Numbered from the stretch's first letter, positions 1-9,626 are shown. The stretch: DNA of 64,000 bases from Mycolicibacter engbaekii (GCF_002101585.1 NZ_LQOT01000033.1:1-64000), one strand, 5' to 3'. Notes: generated from the sequence alone by a model not told the origin. Program-made: numbers and translations.

Positions 1-1933
1 CGGTGGAGAACCGGTCGAAGTTGCCCCCGCCGAAGCCGCCGCCACCCCCGCTGAGGATGTTGCCGATGATGATGCCGCCCAGCATGGCGCCGGTGTCGTT
101 GCCACCGCCGGGACCGCCGCCGTAGCGCCCGTAGTAGGCGCGCTGGGCCTCCTGCACGTCGGCCTTGGCCAGGGACTGCGCCGCGGCGGCCAGGGTGGCC
201 GCGCCGTTGGCCTGGCTGATGGCGCCGGCCACGTCGGTGCCGCGCAGCGCCTCTGCCGCATCCAGCCGGCGCCGGGCTTCGGCCAACCGGGTACGGGCTT
301 CCGGCCCGACGCTGCCGCGACGGGTGTCGATGTAATCCGATACGGCCCGAATCCGCGACGACGCGGTGAACAGCGCCTGCTCGAGGGTGCGGGCCAACCG
401 TTCGGCGGCCGCGCGCGCTTGCGCGACGGTGTCCAGCAGCTGATCCAGGGCGGCGTCGGCCTTGATCAGCGCGGTGAACGCGCCCAGCGGATCTCCGGGG
501 GTGCGGGCGTCGGCGACGGCTTTGACCACGGTGTCGCGCGCGGTGGTCAGTTCGGCCCGGTGCGCACCCACCCCCCGCGCCAGCTGTGCGGCGGCCTGGG
601 CGATGCCCGCCTCGGCGTCGGCGATGGTCTCCGGCAGCGCGGCGACGGCGTGGCGGATGTCGCTGGCCGCACTGTCCACCGCGTCGAGCAGTGCCCGGCC
701 CTGGACCAGCGCCGACTCGGCGGCCCGCACCACGTCCACCAGTTCACTCTGCCCCCCGGTCACCGGACGTTCGGCCAGGCTGCGCGCCCGGGTGATGTTG
801 CGCTCGGCGAAGGCCGCCCGGTCCTGGGCGGTCTTGACGTTGCCGGACACCGAACTGAGGGCGGCGGCGTCGAACTCGGAGTGCAACTGCCTCAGATGCT
901 GTTCGGAGGCCGGGATACGCCCGGTCAGCTCGACCAGTTGCTGGGTGAGGGCGTCGAGCCGTTCGGCGGAGTGCAGCACCAGATCGCGTAACTGCTCGAA
1001 CGCCGCCCGCTGGGCCTCGAGTTCGCGGTCGGCCGTCGACGCGGTGACGATCACACCGGTCAACAGGTCGCGCTGTTGGGCCGGGGTTTCGGGAATGTCG
1101 TCATCGAGCTGCTGGCGCACGGTGAAGGCGTGCTCCATGGCCGCCTTGGCCGAGGCGACGGCCTGCGCGAACGGCTGGGTGCGTTGCTCGCCGAACTCCT
1201 CGATGGCCAACTGCAACTCGTTGGCGCTGGTGCGCACCGCGTTGTCGACGTCGACGACCTTCTCCCGGGACAGCGCGTCCAGCGCGGACACCGGCACCTC
1301 GGACAGTGCGTTGGGGTCGGTGGAATCGAGCCGCCGGGCGGCCGCCAGCGCCGCCACCCGTCGCCGGCTTCGCAGCCGGCGCACCACCAGCGCCACCATC
1401 AGGCCGGCCAGCGCCAGGGCGCCCAGCGCGATCAGGATCGGCGCCCAGCTGACCTCGGTGGGTGCGGCTGCGGCGTCGAGTCCGGTGGCGGCCGCGGTGG
1501 CCGCCCCCGACCAGTCGCCGCGGCGCAGCGCGGGCTCGATCTGGTTGCGCCGTAACGCGTCGACGTCGCCGCTGCTGATCTCGGGGATGCCCTCGGAGAC
1601 CAGGAAGGCGTAACTGCGGTCCGCGATGGCGACGGCCAGCACGGCGTCGTTGCTGCCGAGTTCGCTCAGCCGCGCGGTGCTGCGGCCCCAGTTGTCAGCG
1701 GTCTGCCCGGAGAACACATCGACATAGACCACCCACAGCCGGATGTGCCGGTCGGCGTAGAGCGTGTCGATGGCGCTCTGCACCTTGGTCCGCTCGGGTT
1801 GCGACAGCACCCCGGCGTTGTCGGTGATCGAGCTGGGCAGACGCATCGGAGGTTCCGCCGCGGCGCCCGGAGACACCAGCAGCACTGCGATGAGAAACGC
1901 CAGGGCGGCGCTGGCCAGCCGGGTGATGCGCAT
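1..1933 (-). CDS. TPM-domain membrane protein with long helical stalk (3' end off the left edge)
   Basis: The reading frame runs from ATG at 1933 to the window edge with no stop, giving 644 codons. Residues 1-26 are a signal peptide. Residues 30-155 form a TPM domain, including the stretch [17 protein letters not shown]. Residues 163-185 are a membrane helix followed by an Arg-rich stop-transfer. The rest is Ala/Glu/Arg-rich helix, probably coiled coil, and the visible C-terminus is Gly-rich ([14 protein letters not shown]). The expected product is an envelope protein with an exported TPM domain and a cytoplasmic stalk; function is unknown. The layout and position beside dgt and dnaG match M. 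tuberculosis Rv2345 (about 660 residues by memory), so only a short C-terminal piece is missing. Confidence 0.85.
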   Translation of the reverse strand, partial: MRITRLASAALAFLIAVLLVSPGAAAEPPMRLPSSITDNAGVLSQPERTKVQSAIDTLYADRHIRLWVVYVDVFSGQTADNWGRSTARLSELGSNDAVLAVAIADRSYAFLVSEGIPEISSGDVDALRRNQIEPALRRGDWSGAATAAATGLDAAAAPTEVSWAPILIALGALALAGLMVALVVRRLRSRRRVAALAAARRLDSTDPNALSEVPVSALDALSREKVVDVDNAVRTSANELQLAIEEFGEQRTQPFAQAVASAKAAMEHAFTVRQQLDDDIPETPAQQRDLLTGVIVTASTADRELEAQRAAFEQLRDLVLHSAERLDALTQQLVELTGRIPASEQHLRQLHSEFDAAALSSVSGNVKTAQDRAAFAERNITRARSLAERPVTGGQSELVDVVRAAESALVQGRALLDAVDSAASDIRHAVAALPETIADAEAGIAQAAAQLARGVGAHRAELTTARDTVVKAVADARTPGDPLGAFTALIKADAALDQLLDTVAQARAAAERLARTLEQALFTASSRIRAVSDYIDTRRGSVGPEARTRLAEARRRLDAAEALRGTDVAGAISQANGAATLAAAAQSLAKADVQEAQRAYYGRYGGGPGGGNDTGAMLGGIIIGNILSGGGGGFGGGNFDRFST

Positions 1934-2057
1934 GCTGGCCAATCTATATGCGATCGGCAGGTGATCCACGCCGATTCTGCGACCGGGCCGTCCGGTTCCG
2001 CCGCACTCGGGCGGGCCGCTTCGGCCCGCCGTGTCATCCGCGCGGGCGAGGTCAAAA

Positions 2058-2063
2058 TAGACT
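2058..2063 (+). promoter_or_regulatory. -10 box of dgt, leaderless start
   Basis: TAGACT ends 7 nt before the GTG at 2071. This places the transcription start on or next to the start codon and supports GTG 2071 over the longer upstream frame. Confidence 0.55.
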
Positions 2064-2070
2064 GGCGGCG

Positions 2071-3333
2071 GTGGCCACAAACTTCCCTGACAGCTACGAC
2101 GCGCACGACCGCGCCCGCATCGTGGCGGAGTCCCCGAAAACGGCCGGCCTGCCCGGAACCGACGGCCAGTACCGTACCGACTTCGCCCGCGACCGGGCCC
2201 GGGTGCTGCACTGCGCCGCGCTGCGCCGGCTGGCCGACAAGACTCAGGTGGTGGGCCCGCGCGACGGCGACACCCCGCGCACCCGGTTGACCCACTCGCT
2301 GGAGGTGGCGCAGATCGGGCGGGGGATGGCGATCGGTCTGGGCTGTGATCCTGACCTGGTCGACCTGGCCGGGCTGGCCCACGACATCGGTCACCCGCCC
2401 TACGGGCACAACGGGGAGATGGCGCTCAACGAAATCGCCTCGACCTGTGGCGGTTTCGAGGGCAACGCGCAGAACTTCCGCATCTTGACCAGCCTGGAGC
2501 CCAAGGTGATGGGCCCCGACGGTGCCAGCGCCGGACTGAATCTGAGCCGGGCGGCGCTGGATGCGGTCACCAAGTATCCGTGGTACCGGCGCACGTCAGA
2601 CGGTGCGCTGCGCACCAAATTCGGTTTCTACGACGACGACCGGGCCGCCGCCGAATGGATGCGCCAGGGGGCCCCGGAAGGGCGGGTCTGTCTGGAGTCG
2701 CAGATCATGGACTGGGCCGATGACGTCGCCTACTCGGTGCACGATGTGGAGGACGGCGTCATCTCGGGCCGGATCGACCTGCGGGTCCTCGCCGATCCGT
2801 CCACGGTGGCCGAGCTGGCCCGGCTGGGCGACCCCGACGGGGTGCACGATCTGGCCGGGGCGGCGCGCCGGCTCACCGAGCTGCCGGTGGTGGCCGCGGT
2901 GGGCGCCTACGGCAGCTTCCCGGGGACCCTGTCGGCGTCGGTGGCGCTCAAGCGGTTGACCAGTGAACTCGTCGGGCGTTTCGCCTCGGCGGCGATCACC
3001 GCCACCCAGGAGGCCGCCGGGCCCGGGCCGCTGCGGCGCTACCAAGCCGATCTCAAGGTCCCCGAACTGGTCCGCGCCGAGGTGGCCGTGCTGAAAACCC
3101 TTGCGGTCCAGTTCATCATCTCCTCCGAGCAGCACCGCAGGATTCAGGCCGCCCAGCGCGAGCGGGTGCACGAGGTCGCGCATCGGCTGTCGATCACCGC
3201 GCCGGAGAGCCTGGACCCCGTCTTCGCCCCGGCGTTCGCCGCCGCGGCCGACGACGGCGAGCGGCTGCGGGTGATCGTCGACCAGATCGCGTCGTGCACC
3301 GAGGGGCGGCTGGAGCGGTTGGTCGCCGGCTGA
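2071..3333 (+). CDS. dgt: deoxyguanosinetriphosphate triphosphohydrolase
   Basis: Hydrolyses dGTP to deoxyguanosine and triphosphate, trimming dNTP pools in the cytoplasm. The 420-residue product has the HD-domain metal site: H75 in [10 protein letters not shown]104-D105 in [14 protein letters not shown], and a later Asp in [15 protein letters not shown]. Length fits mycobacterial Dgt. The frame is open upstream to 1948, but those residues are Arg-rich and unlike Dgt, and the TAGACT box sits 7 nt before GTG 2071. It lies 90 bp upstream of dnaG in the same orientation, the conserved mycobacterial pairing. Confidence 0.93.
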   Translation: MATNFPDSYDAHDRARIVAESPKTAGLPGTDGQYRTDFARDRARVLHCAALRRLADKTQVVGPRDGDTPRTRLTHSLEVAQIGRGMAIGLGCDPDLVDLAGLAHDIGHPPYGHNGEMALNEIASTCGGFEGNAQNFRILTSLEPKVMGPDGASAGLNLSRAALDAVTKYPWYRRTSDGALRTKFGFYDDDRAAAEWMRQGAPEGRVCLESQIMDWADDVAYSVHDVEDGVISGRIDLRVLADPSTVAELARLGDPDGVHDLAGAARRLTELPVVAAVGAYGSFPGTLSASVALKRLTSELVGRFASAAITATQEAAGPGPLRRYQADLKVPELVRAEVAVLKTLAVQFIISSEQHRRIQAAQRERVHEVAHRLSITAPESLDPVFAPAFAAAADDGERLRVIVDQIASCTEGRLERLVAG

Positions 3334-3351
3334 GCGGACCGGCCGCGGCTC

Positions 3352-3371
3352 ACCGGGCAGCTCTGCCCGGT
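3352..3371 (+). terminator. hairpin after dgt
   Basis: ACCGGGCAG and CTGCCCGGT form a perfect 9-bp inverted repeat around CT, 19 nt after the dgt stop. No U-tract follows. It could end dgt transcription ahead of the separate dnaG promoter. Confidence 0.45.
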
Positions 3372-3411
3372 TTCACCGCGCATGAGCGCCGCGGGGGTCC
3401 AGGGCGCGCTC

Positions 3412-3417
3412 TAGACT
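3412..3417 (+). promoter_or_regulatory. -10 box of dnaG, leaderless start
   Basis: TAGACT, the same hexamer as at dgt, ends 6 nt before the GTG at 3424. DnaG therefore probably has its own leaderless transcript in addition to any read-through from dgt. Confidence 0.55.
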
Positions 3418-3423
3418 GACCCG

Positions 3424-5340
3424 GTGCCCGGCCGTATCTCCGATCGCGACATCGCCGCCATCCGCGAACGTGTCCGCATCGAGGACGTGGTCGGCGACTA
3501 CGTGCAGCTCAGGCGGGCCGGCGCGGATTCGCTCAAGGGCCTGTGCCCGTTTCACAACGAGAAGTCGCCGTCCTTTCACGTCCGGCCCAACCACGGTCTC
3601 TTCCACTGCTTCGGCTGTGGGGAGGGCGGCGACGTCTACGCGTTCGTGCAGAAGATCGAGCACGCCAGCTTCGTCGAGGCGGTGGAGATGCTCGCCGATC
3701 GGGTCGGTCACACGATCACCTACACCGGCGCGTCGGCGACCAACATCCAGCGCGAGCGCGGCGGCCGCAGCCGGCTGATCGCGGCCAACGCGGCGGCCGC
3801 GGAGTTCTATGCCGCGGCGCTGGGCACCCCGGAGGCCGAACCGGCGCGACGTTATCTGACCGAGCGGAACTTCGACGCCGCGGCAGCCGAACGGTTCGGC
3901 TGCGGCTTCGCCCCCTCGGGCTGGGACACCCTGACCAAACACCTGCTGCGCAAGGGCTTCGAGTTCAAGGAGCTTGAGGCCGCGGGTCTGTCGCGGGAAG
4001 GCCGCCGCGGCCCGATGGACCGATTCCACCGCCGGCTGCTGTGGGCGATCCGGTCGTCGGCGGGGGAGGTGATCGGATTCGGCGCCCGCCGGTTGTTCGA
4101 CGACGACCCCATGGAGGCCAAGTACGTCAACACCCCCGAGACCACGCTCTACAAGAAGTCCAACGTGCTGTTCGGCCTGGACCTGGCCAAGCGCGACATC
4201 GCCCGCGGGCATCAGGCGATCGTCGTGGAGGGCTACACCGACGTGATGGCGATGCACCTGGCCGGTGTGACCACCGCCGTCGCCTCCTGCGGCACCGCGT
4301 TCGGCGATGAGCACCTGGCGATGCTGCGGCGACTGATGATGGACGACAAGTTCTTTCGGGGCGAATTGATCTATGTCTTCGACGGCGACGCCGCGGGTCG
4401 CGCCGCCGCGGTCAAGGCGCTCGAAGGCGAACAGCAGCTTGCCGGGCAATCGTTTGTCGCGGTGGCCGCCGACGGCATGGATCCGTGCGATCTGCGCCTG
4501 GCGCACGGCGACGAGGCGCTGCGCGACCTGGTGGCACGCCGGACCCCGCTGTTCGAATTCGCGGTGCGCACGGCGCTGAGCGAGATGGATCTGGACACCG
4601 CCGAGGGCCGCGTCGCCGCGCTGCGCCGCTGCGTGCCGATGGTCGCCCAGATCAAGGACCCGACGCTGCGGGACGAGTACGCCCGCCAGCTGGCCGGATG
4701 GGTGGGCTGGGACGACGTCGCGCAGGTGATCGGCAGGGTGCGTGCCCAGGCCAAGGGCGGGGCCAAGGACGTCGGCCCACGCGGTCAGCGTCCGGTGTCC
4801 CGGGAGGCCGCCACATCCGCCGAACAACCGGCGGTTGCCCGGCCCAACCCGGCCGACCCGACCCTGTGGCCGCAGCGCGAGGCACTCAAGGCGGCGCTGC
4901 AGTTCCCGGCGCTGGCCGGTCCGGTGTTCGACACGTTGACGGTGGAGAGCTTCACCCACCCGGGCTACGCCGCGGTGCGGTCGGCGATCGACGCCGCCGG
5001 GGGAACCGCCGGGGTGGCCGGCGCCGGGGGAGCGCAATGGGTCGAGACGGTGCGTGCGCAGACGACCTCGCCGCTGACCACGGCGCTGATCCAGGAGTTG
5101 AGCGTGGAGGCCATCCGCGTCGACGACGACAAGGTGCCGCGTTACATCGGCGGGGTGCTGGCCCGGCTGCAGGAGGTGTGGGTGGGCCGCCAGATCGCCG
5201 AGGTCAAGTCCAAGCTGCAGCGCATGTCACCGGTGGAGCACAGCGACGAATACCATGCGCTGTTCGGCGACCTGGTCGCCATGGAGGCCTACCGGCGCAG
5301 CCTGCTGGAGCAGGCCAGCGGCGACGATCTGACCGCCTGA
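3424..5340 (+). CDS. dnaG: DNA primase
   Basis: Makes RNA primers at the replication fork in partnership with DnaB helicase. The product is 638 residues, essentially the mycobacterial length. The N-terminal zinc finger has C41, H44, C62 and C65 (CPFH ... CFGC). The TOPRIM core follows, with E269 in VVEGYTDVM and D320/D322 in YVFDGDAAG as metal-binding acidic residues. The C-terminal third after an Ala/Pro-rich linker near residue 460 is the helicase-interaction domain. It starts at GTG. The last codons overlap the first unit of a tandem repeat that continues downstream. Confidence 0.96.
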   Translation: MPGRISDRDIAAIRERVRIEDVVGDYVQLRRAGADSLKGLCPFHNEKSPSFHVRPNHGLFHCFGCGEGGDVYAFVQKIEHASFVEAVEMLADRVGHTITYTGASATNIQRERGGRSRLIAANAAAAEFYAAALGTPEAEPARRYLTERNFDAAAAERFGCGFAPSGWDTLTKHLLRKGFEFKELEAAGLSREGRRGPMDRFHRRLLWAIRSSAGEVIGFGARRLFDDDPMEAKYVNTPETTLYKKSNVLFGLDLAKRDIARGHQAIVVEGYTDVMAMHLAGVTTAVASCGTAFGDEHLAMLRRLMMDDKFFRGELIYVFDGDAAGRAAAVKALEGEQQLAGQSFVAVAADGMDPCDLRLAHGDEALRDLVARRTPLFEFAVRTALSEMDLDTAEGRVAALRRCVPMVAQIKDPTLRDEYARQLAGWVGWDDVAQVIGRVRAQAKGGAKDVGPRGQRPVSREAATSAEQPAVARPNPADPTLWPQREALKAALQFPALAGPVFDTLTVESFTHPGYAAVRSAIDAAGGTAGVAGAGGAQWVETVRAQTTSPLTTALIQELSVEAIRVDDDKVPRYIGGVLARLQEVWVGRQIAEVKSKLQRMSPVEHSDEYHALFGDLVAMEAYRRSLLEQASGDDLTA

Positions 5341-5458
5341 TCGCAAGCCCGGCCGGAGGTCGGGTGCAGCGGGTCAGGCGTTGTGGGTGGGGCCTGATCG
5401 CAAACCCGGCCGGAGGTCGGGTGCAGCGGGTCAGGCGTGGAGGTCGGGCCTGATCGCC
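5336..5458. repeat. two tandem 56-57 bp repeats plus a 10-bp third start, beginning inside dnaG
   Basis: Unit 1 (5336-5392) and unit 2 (5393-5448) share a core starting CCTGATCGCAA and ending GCGGGTCAGGCG; a third copy begins at 5449 but keeps only CCTGATCGC. The core differs by about one base, while the last dozen bases differ. Unit 1 contains the dnaG stop codon. Each core is bounded by CCTGA and TCAGG and contains CCCG/CGGG, so each can fold into a hairpin. It may act as a double terminator between dnaG and the convergent gene. Confidence 0.8.
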
Positions 5459-5713
5459 TCACCGCTGCGTGTCGTCGCCCGGCTCTTCCGGGCGCACCAC
5501 GGTGATGCCCTCTTCGAGCTCGGTCAGCGTCACCATCGTCGGGTCGGGGTGGATGCGGTCGGCGATGCTGCGCCGCGCCTTGTCGATCACCGCTTGGGCG
5601 ACCGGACTGCTCGTCATCGCGTGATAGGTGCCGACAATCTGCTCGTAGCGGCGGCGGCCGGCCTTGGTGCCCAGCACGTAACCGACCCCCATCACCACGA
5701 CATACCCGATCAA
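5459..5713 (-). CDS. small single-pass membrane protein (YtxH-like)
   Basis: The 84-residue product has an N-terminal membrane helix (IGYVVVMGVGYVLGTKAG) followed by a basic, amphipathic helical tail. The only start after an in-frame stop is TTG at 5713, preceded by AAGGGG at good spacing. It converges on dnaG, the same place and orientation as Rv2342 in M. tuberculosis. Function is unknown. The GTKAGR.RYEQI pattern is typical of YtxH-type stress-associated membrane proteins. Confidence 0.75.
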   Translation of the reverse strand: MIGYVVVMGVGYVLGTKAGRRRYEQIVGTYHAMTSSPVAQAVIDKARRSIADRIHPDPTMVTLTELEEGITVVRPEEPGDDTQR

Positions 5714-5817
5714 TGTGGCCCCTTAGAACAGTTGATGCAGTAGTTCCATCCTGCCTCACGCGCCGGCACGGGGGCCGGGTGCGACCCCCGTTGCACGGCG
5801 GTGATTTCGGTATGCGC

Positions 5818-5823
5818 TAGAGT
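5818..5823 (+). promoter_or_regulatory. -10 box for tRNA-Asn
   Basis: TAGAGT lies 24 nt before the mature 5' end. TTGCAC at 5791 could be a -35 but is 21 bp away, so only the -10 is convincing. Confidence 0.45.
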
Positions 5824-5847
5824 CTTGCAAGTCCACGCGGACAGCAG

Positions 5848-5923
5848 TCCCCTGTAGCTCAATTGGCAGAGCATTCGGCTGTTAACCGGAGGGTTGGTGG
5901 TTCGAGTCCACCCGGGGGAGCCA
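5848..5923 (+). tRNA. asnT: tRNA-Asn (GTT)
   Basis: The complete cloverleaf is visible. Acceptor TCCCCTG pairs with CGGGGGA, the anticodon loop is CTGTTAA with anticodon GTT, and the T arm is GGTGG-TTCGAGT-CCACC. The discriminator is G and CCA is encoded (5921-5923). It lies downstream of dnaG, as in M. tuberculosis. Confidence 0.96.
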
Positions 5924-5938
5924 CGTTTGGTACCGGCG

Positions 5939-6325
5939 CTAGTCCAGCCGGGGAATCACCGAAGGACCCGCCTGCGAAGGCGGCTGTTGCTGGGCGAACA
6001 TCGCCGGCGCTGACTGCGACTGCTGCTGGGCGGCACGGGCCTGGGCCAGTGCGCTGACCAGCGGGTTGTTGGCCATCATTTCGCGTCGCTCTTCCTCGGA
6101 CAGCTCGTAGATGGCCCACGCGCCCCAGGCTGCCGGGCGCACGTACACGGTGACCCGCTGGCGGCCGCTGTTGAACACGGCGGGCACGGCAACAGCCCGG
6201 TCGCTGGCCGCGAAAGTGGCCAATTCCTCGGTGATCCGCTCGATGTCAGCGGTTTCGTGCAGCTCGTAGGTCGGTGCTTGCACACCCTTGGTGGGGGTGG
6301 CATTCAGGGCGAGGAACCACGCCAT
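5939..6325 (-). CDS. conserved hypothetical protein, Gln/Ala-rich C-terminus
   Basis: A 128-residue product starting at ATG 6325 behind AAAGGAG, which rules out the longer frame reaching 6616 inside the neighbouring gene. Residues 1-95 look like a small folded domain (TVYVRPAAWGAWAIYEL); residues 95-128 are a Gln/Ala/Ser/Pro-rich tail (ARAAQQQSQSAPAMFAQQQ). No signal peptide or membrane segment. On the minus strand, TAGGCT near 6361-6366 could be its -10 box, although it may also be transcribed with the acyl-CoA dehydrogenase gene 50 bp upstream. I do not recognise the family. Confidence 0.75.
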   Translation of the reverse strand: MAWFLALNATPTKGVQAPTYELHETADIERITEELATFAASDRAVAVPAVFNSGRQRVTVYVRPAAWGAWAIYELSEEERREMMANNPLVSALAQARAAQQQSQSAPAMFAQQQPPSQAGPSVIPRLD

Positions 6326-6375
6326 GATGAGGTACTCCTTTGTTCGTCTGGGGTCCAGACAGCCTATAAAGGCGG

Positions 6376-8331
6376 CTACCTGGGGGGCGCACCGGCGGGC
6401 GGTACCGCCAAGTGTTCCGGATGCAGCATCTCGGCGTACCGCAATTGCTCGGGGATGCCGAATCCGTCGATCAGCGTCTGGGCGTGCGGACGCAGCTTGC
6501 GGCACCGGTCGTTGATGGCGCGGGTCACGGCCTTGGCCCGCTCGGTGGACAGATACCGGTGCTCGATGTACCAGGCTTTGTCGTCTTCGATCACGCTGAG
6601 CGCATACAGGTCGCACACCAGCCCCAGCAGCTCGCGGGCGCCGGGATCGAGGCAGGTCGCGATGCCGGCGACGAACGCCTCCAGGATCACCCGGTCGATG
6701 TGCGCGGTGGCCGCGTGCAGCATGTGGTCCTGGACGGCGTTGAAGGCGTCGAAGTCGCCCATCTCCTGAGATTTGGCCCGCAGCCGGCGGGCCACCGAGG
6801 ACAGCAGGTACTGCTCACGGTCTTCGAACATGTGCACCTGGGTGCCGCGGTTGAACAGGCTGCCCTCCTCCTCGCTGTCCTGCCGGGCGTCCACGATGGT
6901 CTGGATGATGGTCTCGGCCGCGGTGCGTTTGAGCACCCGTTCGCCGACCGTCTCGGCGGCGAATCGCACCCATGCGGCCGGGCTCATGTCGGCGATGTCA
7001 TCGGCGTAGGCGGTCAGCAGCTGCTTGGCCACCAGTTGGGTCAGCACGTGGTTGTCGCCCTCGAAGGTGGTGAACACGTCGATGTCGGCCCGCAGGGCGA
7101 TCAGCCGGTTCTCGGCCATGTACCCGGCGCCGCCGCAGGCCTCTCGGGCCTCCTGGATGGCCCGGGAGGCGTGCCAGGTGTTGGCCGCCTTGAGTCCGGC
7201 GGCCCGGGCCTCGAGCTCGCGTTGTTCTTCGGCGTCGGGATCGTCGGCGGTCTGCAGATCATGGCAGCGGCCCACCAATTCGTTCTGGGCGAACTGCAGG
7301 GCGTAGGAGCGGGCTATCAACGGGAGCAGCCGGCGCTGGTGGATCAGGTAATCCATGATCAGCACCTCCTCGCCGTCGCCGTCGTCGCTCGGCGCGCTGA
7401 ACTGCCTGCGCTGCAGGGCGTATCGGGTGGCGATGTCCAGCGCCACCTGGGCGGCGGCACCCGCGCTCCCGCCGACGGAGACCCGGCCGCGGACCAGGGT
7501 GCCGATCATGGTGAAGAACCGGCGACCGTCGCTGTCGATCGCGGACCGATAGCTGCCGTCGGGTTCCACGTCGGCGTAGCGGTTCAGCAGGTTCTCCCGG
7601 GGCACCCGGACGTGGTCGAAGACGATACGACCGTTGTCCACCCCCGGCAGCCCGCCCTTGTAGTGACAGTCCGAGGTGGTGACACCGGGCAGATCGTTGC
7701 CCTGCGCGTCGCGGATGGGCACCAGGAAGCAGTGCACGCCGTGGCTGGTGTCTTCGGTGATGAGCTGGGCGAAAACCGCGGCTACCGTAGCTGTTTCGGC
7801 TGCGCCGCCGATGTAGTCCTTGCGTGCGGTCCCGGTGGCAGAGTCGATGACGAATTCCCGGGTCGACGGGTCATAGGTGGCCGTGGTCTCCAGGGACTGC
7901 ACGTCGCTGCCGTGGCCGGTCTCGGTCATCGCAAAACAGCCGAGCAGGTCGAGGTCGATGATCTTCTCCACGTAGGCGCGGTGGTGGCGTTCGGTGCCGA
8001 GGTTTTCCACCGCCCCGCCGAACAGGCCCCACTGCACGCCGGCCTTGACCATCAGCGACAGGTCGGACATCGCCAGCATCTCGATCATGGTGACCGCCGC
8101 GCCGACGTCTCCGTTGCCGCCGTGTTCCTTGCGGAAACTGTCCGCGGCCGCCCCGGAGCCCGCGAGGATTCTGAGCTGCTCGGCGACCTTGGCTCGGGCG
8201 ATCACGGTGTTGGGCGTGTAGTGCGGGCGAAACTTCTCGTCGCTCAAGGTGGCCCGGACCCGCTGCTTCACCGGCCGCCAGCGGCCGTCGAGGGTGTCGC
8301 GCAGGGCCTTAGAGGTGTCCACCTCGACCAC
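6376..8331 (-). CDS. acyl-CoA dehydrogenase/oxidase family flavoprotein
   Basis: A 651-residue FAD enzyme predicted to desaturate an acyl-CoA at C2-C3. It is longer than classical acyl-CoA dehydrogenases (about 380-400) and close to the acyl-CoA oxidase layout. Residues near 145-160 carry the flavin/substrate signature CFAMTETGHGSDVQSLETTA. The fold continues with GLPGVDNGRIVFDHVRVPRE and, near residue 430, ACGGAGYMAENRL and FTTFEGDNHVL. The GTG at 8331 is the longest start. A second GTG at 8322 has TACGGT ending 7 nt upstream, so a leaderless start nine bases later is plausible. Electron acceptor (O2 or ETF) cannot be told from sequence. Confidence 0.88.
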   Translation of the reverse strand: MVEVDTSKALRDTLDGRWRPVKQRVRATLSDEKFRPHYTPNTVIARAKVAEQLRILAGSGAAADSFRKEHGGNGDVGAAVTMIEMLAMSDLSLMVKAGVQWGLFGGAVENLGTERHHRAYVEKIIDLDLLGCFAMTETGHGSDVQSLETTATYDPSTREFVIDSATGTARKDYIGGAAETATVAAVFAQLITEDTSHGVHCFLVPIRDAQGNDLPGVTTSDCHYKGGLPGVDNGRIVFDHVRVPRENLLNRYADVEPDGSYRSAIDSDGRRFFTMIGTLVRGRVSVGGSAGAAAQVALDIATRYALQRRQFSAPSDDGDGEEVLIMDYLIHQRRLLPLIARSYALQFAQNELVGRCHDLQTADDPDAEEQRELEARAAGLKAANTWHASRAIQEAREACGGAGYMAENRLIALRADIDVFTTFEGDNHVLTQLVAKQLLTAYADDIADMSPAAWVRFAAETVGERVLKRTAAETIIQTIVDARQDSEEEGSLFNRGTQVHMFEDREQYLLSSVARRLRAKSQEMGDFDAFNAVQDHMLHAATAHIDRVILEAFVAGIATCLDPGARELLGLVCDLYALSVIEDDKAWYIEHRYLSTERAKAVTRAINDRCRKLRPHAQTLIDGFGIPEQLRYAEMLHPEHLAVPPAGAPPR

Positions 8332-8335
8332 CGTA
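8330..8335 (-). promoter_or_regulatory. candidate -10 box for the acyl-CoA dehydrogenase gene
   Basis: TACGGT on the minus strand ends 7 nt before GTG 8322. If used, translation starts at 8322 (VDTSKALRD) rather than 8331. Confidence 0.35.
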
Positions 8336-8364
8336 TCCGCGCGGAGCCGCTGCTAAACCGGGTT

Positions 8365-8370
8365 TACATT
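8365..8370 (+). promoter_or_regulatory. -10 box of the phytase-like esterase gene, leaderless start
   Basis: TACATT ends 6 nt before GTG 8377. The site sits in the 45-bp gap between the two divergent genes. Confidence 0.55.
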
Positions 8371-8376
8371 ACGAAG

Positions 8377-9534
8377 GTGCGTGGGAAACCGGGCCGGGCG
8401 CCGATGTTGTGCGGTGTAGTGCTCGCCGGAGGGGCCGCACTTTCGGGCTGCGCGCCCTGCGACACCGCCCCGCCTGCGGCCGGGCTGCAGTATCTGGGCC
8501 AAGCCGTGCTGGCGCCGCAGACCGTGGTCGAGGGCACGGTGGTGGGCGGCCTGTCCGGGATCAGTTACGACGCCGGCCGCGACTGTTATTACGTGATCAG
8601 CGACGACCGTTCCGCCAGCGGCCCGGCCCGGTTCTACACGGTTCGGATGTCGGTGTCCGATAGCGGCGTCACCGACGTGACGATCAGCGGCGTGCACCCG
8701 CTGCTCGACGACGACGGCCGGCCGTTCGGTCCGCGGGACTTCGCCGCGACACCGCCGGTCATCCCACCCGACCCCGAGGGCATTGCCTTCGATGCCGGCC
8801 GCCAGCGGCTGTACTGGTCGTCGGAGGGGGAGCGCACCGAGGGCCCACACGGTGCGGTGCTGGCCGACCCGTGGGTCCGGATCGCCGGACTCGACGGCCG
8901 CTACCTGGGCCGGTTCTCGATGCCGCCGCAGCTGGCCATGTCGCAGGAGCTCACCGGGCCGCGCCGCAACACCACCCTTGAGGGACTGACGGTGACCGGC
9001 GACGGGCGGATGCTGTTTGCCGCGATGGAGGGGCCGGGCTACGACGACGGACCCCTGCCGGATGCTGCCCACGGCGCCTTGACACGCATCACCGCCTACG
9101 ACCTGACCGGGCCGGCCCCCGACGCGCCGGTCGCCCAGTACGCCTACCGGCTGGAGCCGGCTGACCAGGGCGCCGGGCGGGCGGGCACCAACGGGCTCAC
9201 CGACCTGGTGGCACTGTCAGACACCGAGTTCCTGGTGACCGAGCGTGCCTACGGCGAACACCCGACGGTGCGGCTGTTTCGCGCCGAGATCGCCGACGCC
9301 ACCGATGTGCTGGCTACCCCGGCGCTGGCCGGCTCCGAGGTGACCCCGATGCGCAAGACCCTGTTGGCCGACCTGTCCATGACCCCGGGCCTGCACCCGC
9401 TGGACAACATCGAGGGCCTGACGTTGGGCCCGCGGCTGCCCGATGGCCGCCGGACGGTGATTCTGGTCAGCGACGACAACTTCTCGCCGAGCCAGGTGAC
9501 CCAGTTCGTCGCGTTCGCACTGCCCGCCGGGTAG
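8377..9534 (+). CDS. lipoprotein with phytase-like esterase domain
   Basis: A 385-residue exported lipoprotein starting at GTG 8377. Residues 1-24 are a signal peptide ending in the lipobox LSGC, with the lipidated Cys at 25. The rest is a six-bladed-propeller-type esterase-like domain of the phytase family: GLSGISYDAGRDCYYVISDD near the start, PDPEGIAFD, TTLEGLTVTGDG, GTNGLTDLVALSDTEFLVTE, and the C-terminal NIEGLTLGP and VSDDNFSPSQVTQF. The substrate is unknown; the family name reflects homology, not activity. An open frame extends upstream over the opposite gene but has no lipoprotein signal of its own. Confidence 0.85.
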   Translation: MRGKPGRAPMLCGVVLAGGAALSGCAPCDTAPPAAGLQYLGQAVLAPQTVVEGTVVGGLSGISYDAGRDCYYVISDDRSASGPARFYTVRMSVSDSGVTDVTISGVHPLLDDDGRPFGPRDFAATPPVIPPDPEGIAFDAGRQRLYWSSEGERTEGPHGAVLADPWVRIAGLDGRYLGRFSMPPQLAMSQELTGPRRNTTLEGLTVTGDGRMLFAAMEGPGYDDGPLPDAAHGALTRITAYDLTGPAPDAPVAQYAYRLEPADQGAGRAGTNGLTDLVALSDTEFLVTERAYGEHPTVRLFRAEIADATDVLATPALAGSEVTPMRKTLLADLSMTPGLHPLDNIEGLTLGPRLPDGRRTVILVSDDNFSPSQVTQFVAFALPAG

Positions 9535-9548
9535 CAGCGGCGTGTCCC

Positions 9549-9574
9549 CCCGCCGGCGTGCACCGCCGTGCGGG
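9549..9574 (+). terminator. GC-rich hairpin after the lipoprotein gene
   Basis: CCCGCCGGCG pairs with CGCCG-T-GCGGG across the loop TGCAC: ten base pairs with one bulged T, 14 nt past the stop. No U-tract follows. Confidence 0.55.
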
Positions 9575-9626
9575 ACGGGCGCGAGCAGACCGAATGCAAT
9601 CCGGCGCCGCAGAATTGGCGTTTTCA

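Noticed and set aside
3373..5037. 554-codon open frame antisense to dnaG
   Set aside because: High-GC shadow: Arg/Gly/His-rich composition, no recognisable domain, and it lies opposite a strongly conserved gene.
6412..8376. Upstream extension of the phytase-like esterase to a 1,040-residue protein
   Set aside because: The extension is antisense to the acyl-CoA dehydrogenase; the lipoprotein signal and promoter place the start at 8377.
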